DNA of 64,000 nucleotides from Halobacillus litoralis (GTDB lineage Bacteria; Bacillota; Bacilli; Bacillales; Halobacillaceae): the NCBI RefSeq assembly GCF_009856355.1, contig NZ_WMEW01000001.1, forward strand, positions 496,001-560,000, given 5' to 3'. This document shows, one piece after another, positions 62,934-64,000 of this stretch. Below the pieces are notes generated by a model. It was not told where the DNA came from, made no database searches, and saw only the letters and a program-made list of their open reading frames with translations. Positions within the stretch are counted from its first letter, which is position 1. Every line of letters starts with the position of its first letter. Position numbers and translations under genes: made by a program.

Positions 62934-62955
62934 TCTCATCTTACCGCTGCTCTAT

Positions 62956-64000
62956 TCACTTTATGATCGTCAATTCTTTTGGTGTCTCTGTCAGGGTGAC
63001 ATAACCGTCCGGCGTGACAAGCACATCATCCTCAATACGGACGCCGCCGATTTCAGGATCGTAAATCCCCGGTTCAATCGTATAGGTCATCCCTTCTTTT
63101 AATACCCCGTCATTCAAGTGGCTCATAGATGGGAATTCATGCACATTGATTCCCAGTCCGTGTCCAATCCGGTGTGGGAATTTTTCACCGTACCCCGCCT
63201 CGGTAATGACCTGACGGGCCGCCGTATCCAGGTCACCGACTCTCGTTCCAGGACGGCTGATGGCCAGGGAGGCATTCAATGCTTCCAGAACGGTTTCATA
63301 GATGGCCTTCTGCTTCTCATCTACAGATCGGAAAGCAAAGGTTCTCGTAATATCAGACGTATAGCCTTTCCAGACGACTCCAAGGTCAAACAGGACGAGG
63401 TCACCTTCCTTCAGCCTGCGGTCTCCCGGGTTTCCGTGAGGGTGGCCGGATTTTTCACCGAAGAGCACCATCGTGGAAAAGGACATTTGAGCGACACCTT
63501 TTTTCTTCAGCTCATACTCAATAGCTGCAAGAACTTCCATTTCCGTAACTCCTTCGCTTAAGGCTTCTGTGCCCACCTTCACGCCGTAATCTGCAAGCTC
63601 TGCTGCTTCTTTGAGAACGGCAATTTCCTGTTCATCTTTCACAACACGCATCTCATTCAGTTTTCCTTCAACGTCATGGACCTTCACGTTATCAAAGAGA
63701 GCGAAAAAAGATTCACTCCGCCCATAAGAAAGAACTTCTTTTTCTATCCCAGCGTGCTGAAGATTTGTGATCCCTGCCTGATTCATGGAATCCTTGATCA
63801 TCTGCCATGGGTCCTCGTGATCGGCGTAACCAATGATTTCATATGTCCAGCCGGCTTCCTGCAGCTGGGCCTTTTCCATTCCCGGAAGGACAGCAATGGG
63901 GTCGGCTTCAGGGAAGACGACCAGCCCAAGCAGCCGTTCATGTGGGTCGGTCAGAAATCCTGTTAAATAAAAGAAGTTTTCCGGTGAATTAATAAAAGCC
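62956..64000 (-). CDS. M24 family Xaa-Pro dipeptidase (5' end outside window)
   Basis: Reading frame open to the window edge, so at least 347 codons are present and the start is missing. The N-terminal creatinase-like domain (FINSPENFFYLTGF near the edge) precedes the pita-bread fold with metal ligands VLFDLGVVW, TSDITRTF, HRIGHGLGINVHE, IEPGIY and RIEDDVLV. It cleaves dipeptides ending in proline; the pattern is close to Bacillus YkvY. An internal ATG at 63879 should not be taken as the start. Confidence 0.92.
   Translation of the reverse strand, partial: AFINSPENFFYLTGFLTDPHERLLGLVVFPEADPIAVLPGMEKAQLQEAGWTYEIIGYADHEDPWQMIKDSMNQAGITNLQHAGIEKEVLSYGRSESFFALFDNVKVHDVEGKLNEMRVVKDEQEIAVLKEAAELADYGVKVGTEALSEGVTEMEVLAAIEYELKKKGVAQMSFSTMVLFGEKSGHPHGNPGDRRLKEGDLVLFDLGVVWKGYTSDITRTFAFRSVDEKQKAIYETVLEALNASLAISRPGTRVGDLDTAARQVITEAGYGEKFPHRIGHGLGINVHEFPSMSHLNDGVLKEGMTYTIEPGIYDPEIGGVRIEDDVLVTPDGYVTLTETPKELTIIK

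Overview
The window looks like chromosome of a moderately halophilic or halotolerant Bacillaceae (Bacillota), most like Halobacillus and relatives. Genes carry AGGAGG-type ribosome sites with frequent GTG and TTG starts. Regulation is typical of Bacillus: S-box and yybP-ykoY riboswitches, CcpA cre sites, CssRS, LiaRS and NiaR. The transport set (BCCT, TRAP, AgcS, BrnQ and a large CPA antiporter) suits a salty habitat. I see no rRNA, tRNA, CRISPR array, prophage or transposase gene. The genus is an inference from gene content, not from an alignment.

Layout. 0-2.6 kb: end of a GH13 glucosidase, a GNAT-OsmC fusion, a small SE1561-like gene, and a TerC-type manganese exporter behind a yybP-ykoY riboswitch. 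2.7-11 kb: pepT, an AI-2E family permease, an MFS permease, a TRAP transporter operon (dctQ-dctM-dctP, with dctP apparently starting at ATT), a GNAT protein and a small coiled-coil protein. 11.3-15 kb: a CPA antiporter and brnQ with an attenuator-like leader. 15-18.2 kb: a three-gene ATP-grasp / alpha-E / transglutaminase operon. 18.3-25.7 kb: a quinone-oxidoreductase-like enzyme, recQ-kynU-kynB, a BCCT transporter and a 55-residue zinc-ribbon protein. 25.7-34 kb: a CrtI-like oxidoreductase, an M29 aminopeptidase, an ABC-F protein, an alanine/glycine symporter and a YkhA-like thioesterase. 33.4-36.7 kb: cssRS divergent from htrA. 37.4-43.1 kb: cardiolipin synthase, niaR, sucrose-6-phosphate hydrolase, EIIA-Glc and methionine gamma-lyase under a perfect cre. 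43.3-50.4 kb: a FAD-Rieske oxidoreductase, rarD, a small membrane protein, two more FAD enzymes and small genes. 50.4-53.5 kb: SAM riboswitch, metY (with an extra C-terminal domain) and metX. 53.5-58.2 kb: PdaC-like deacetylase, a DUF4166-kynA operon under a cre-like site, and an RQC-domain zinc protein. 58.3-64 kb: rpiA, the liaI-liaH-liaF-liaS-liaR envelope-stress operon and a partial Xaa-Pro dipeptidase.

Functional links. Methionine and sulfur metabolism (metYX, megL) and tryptophan catabolism (kynUB at 21.5 kb, kynA at 55 kb) are each divided between separate places and controls. Two envelope or secretion stress circuits (CssRS-HtrA and LiaIHFSR) are present.

The most unusual non-coding feature is in four convergent gene junctions (10.8-11.35, 23.4-23.87, 37.04-37.42 and 46.1-46.64 kb). 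Each holds a dispersed, highly structured repeat. In each junction the repeat lies between two copies of that junction's own terminator hairpin. Convergent junctions without the repeat have only one hairpin. This points to a small mobile or RNA-like element that enters bidirectional terminators and duplicates them.
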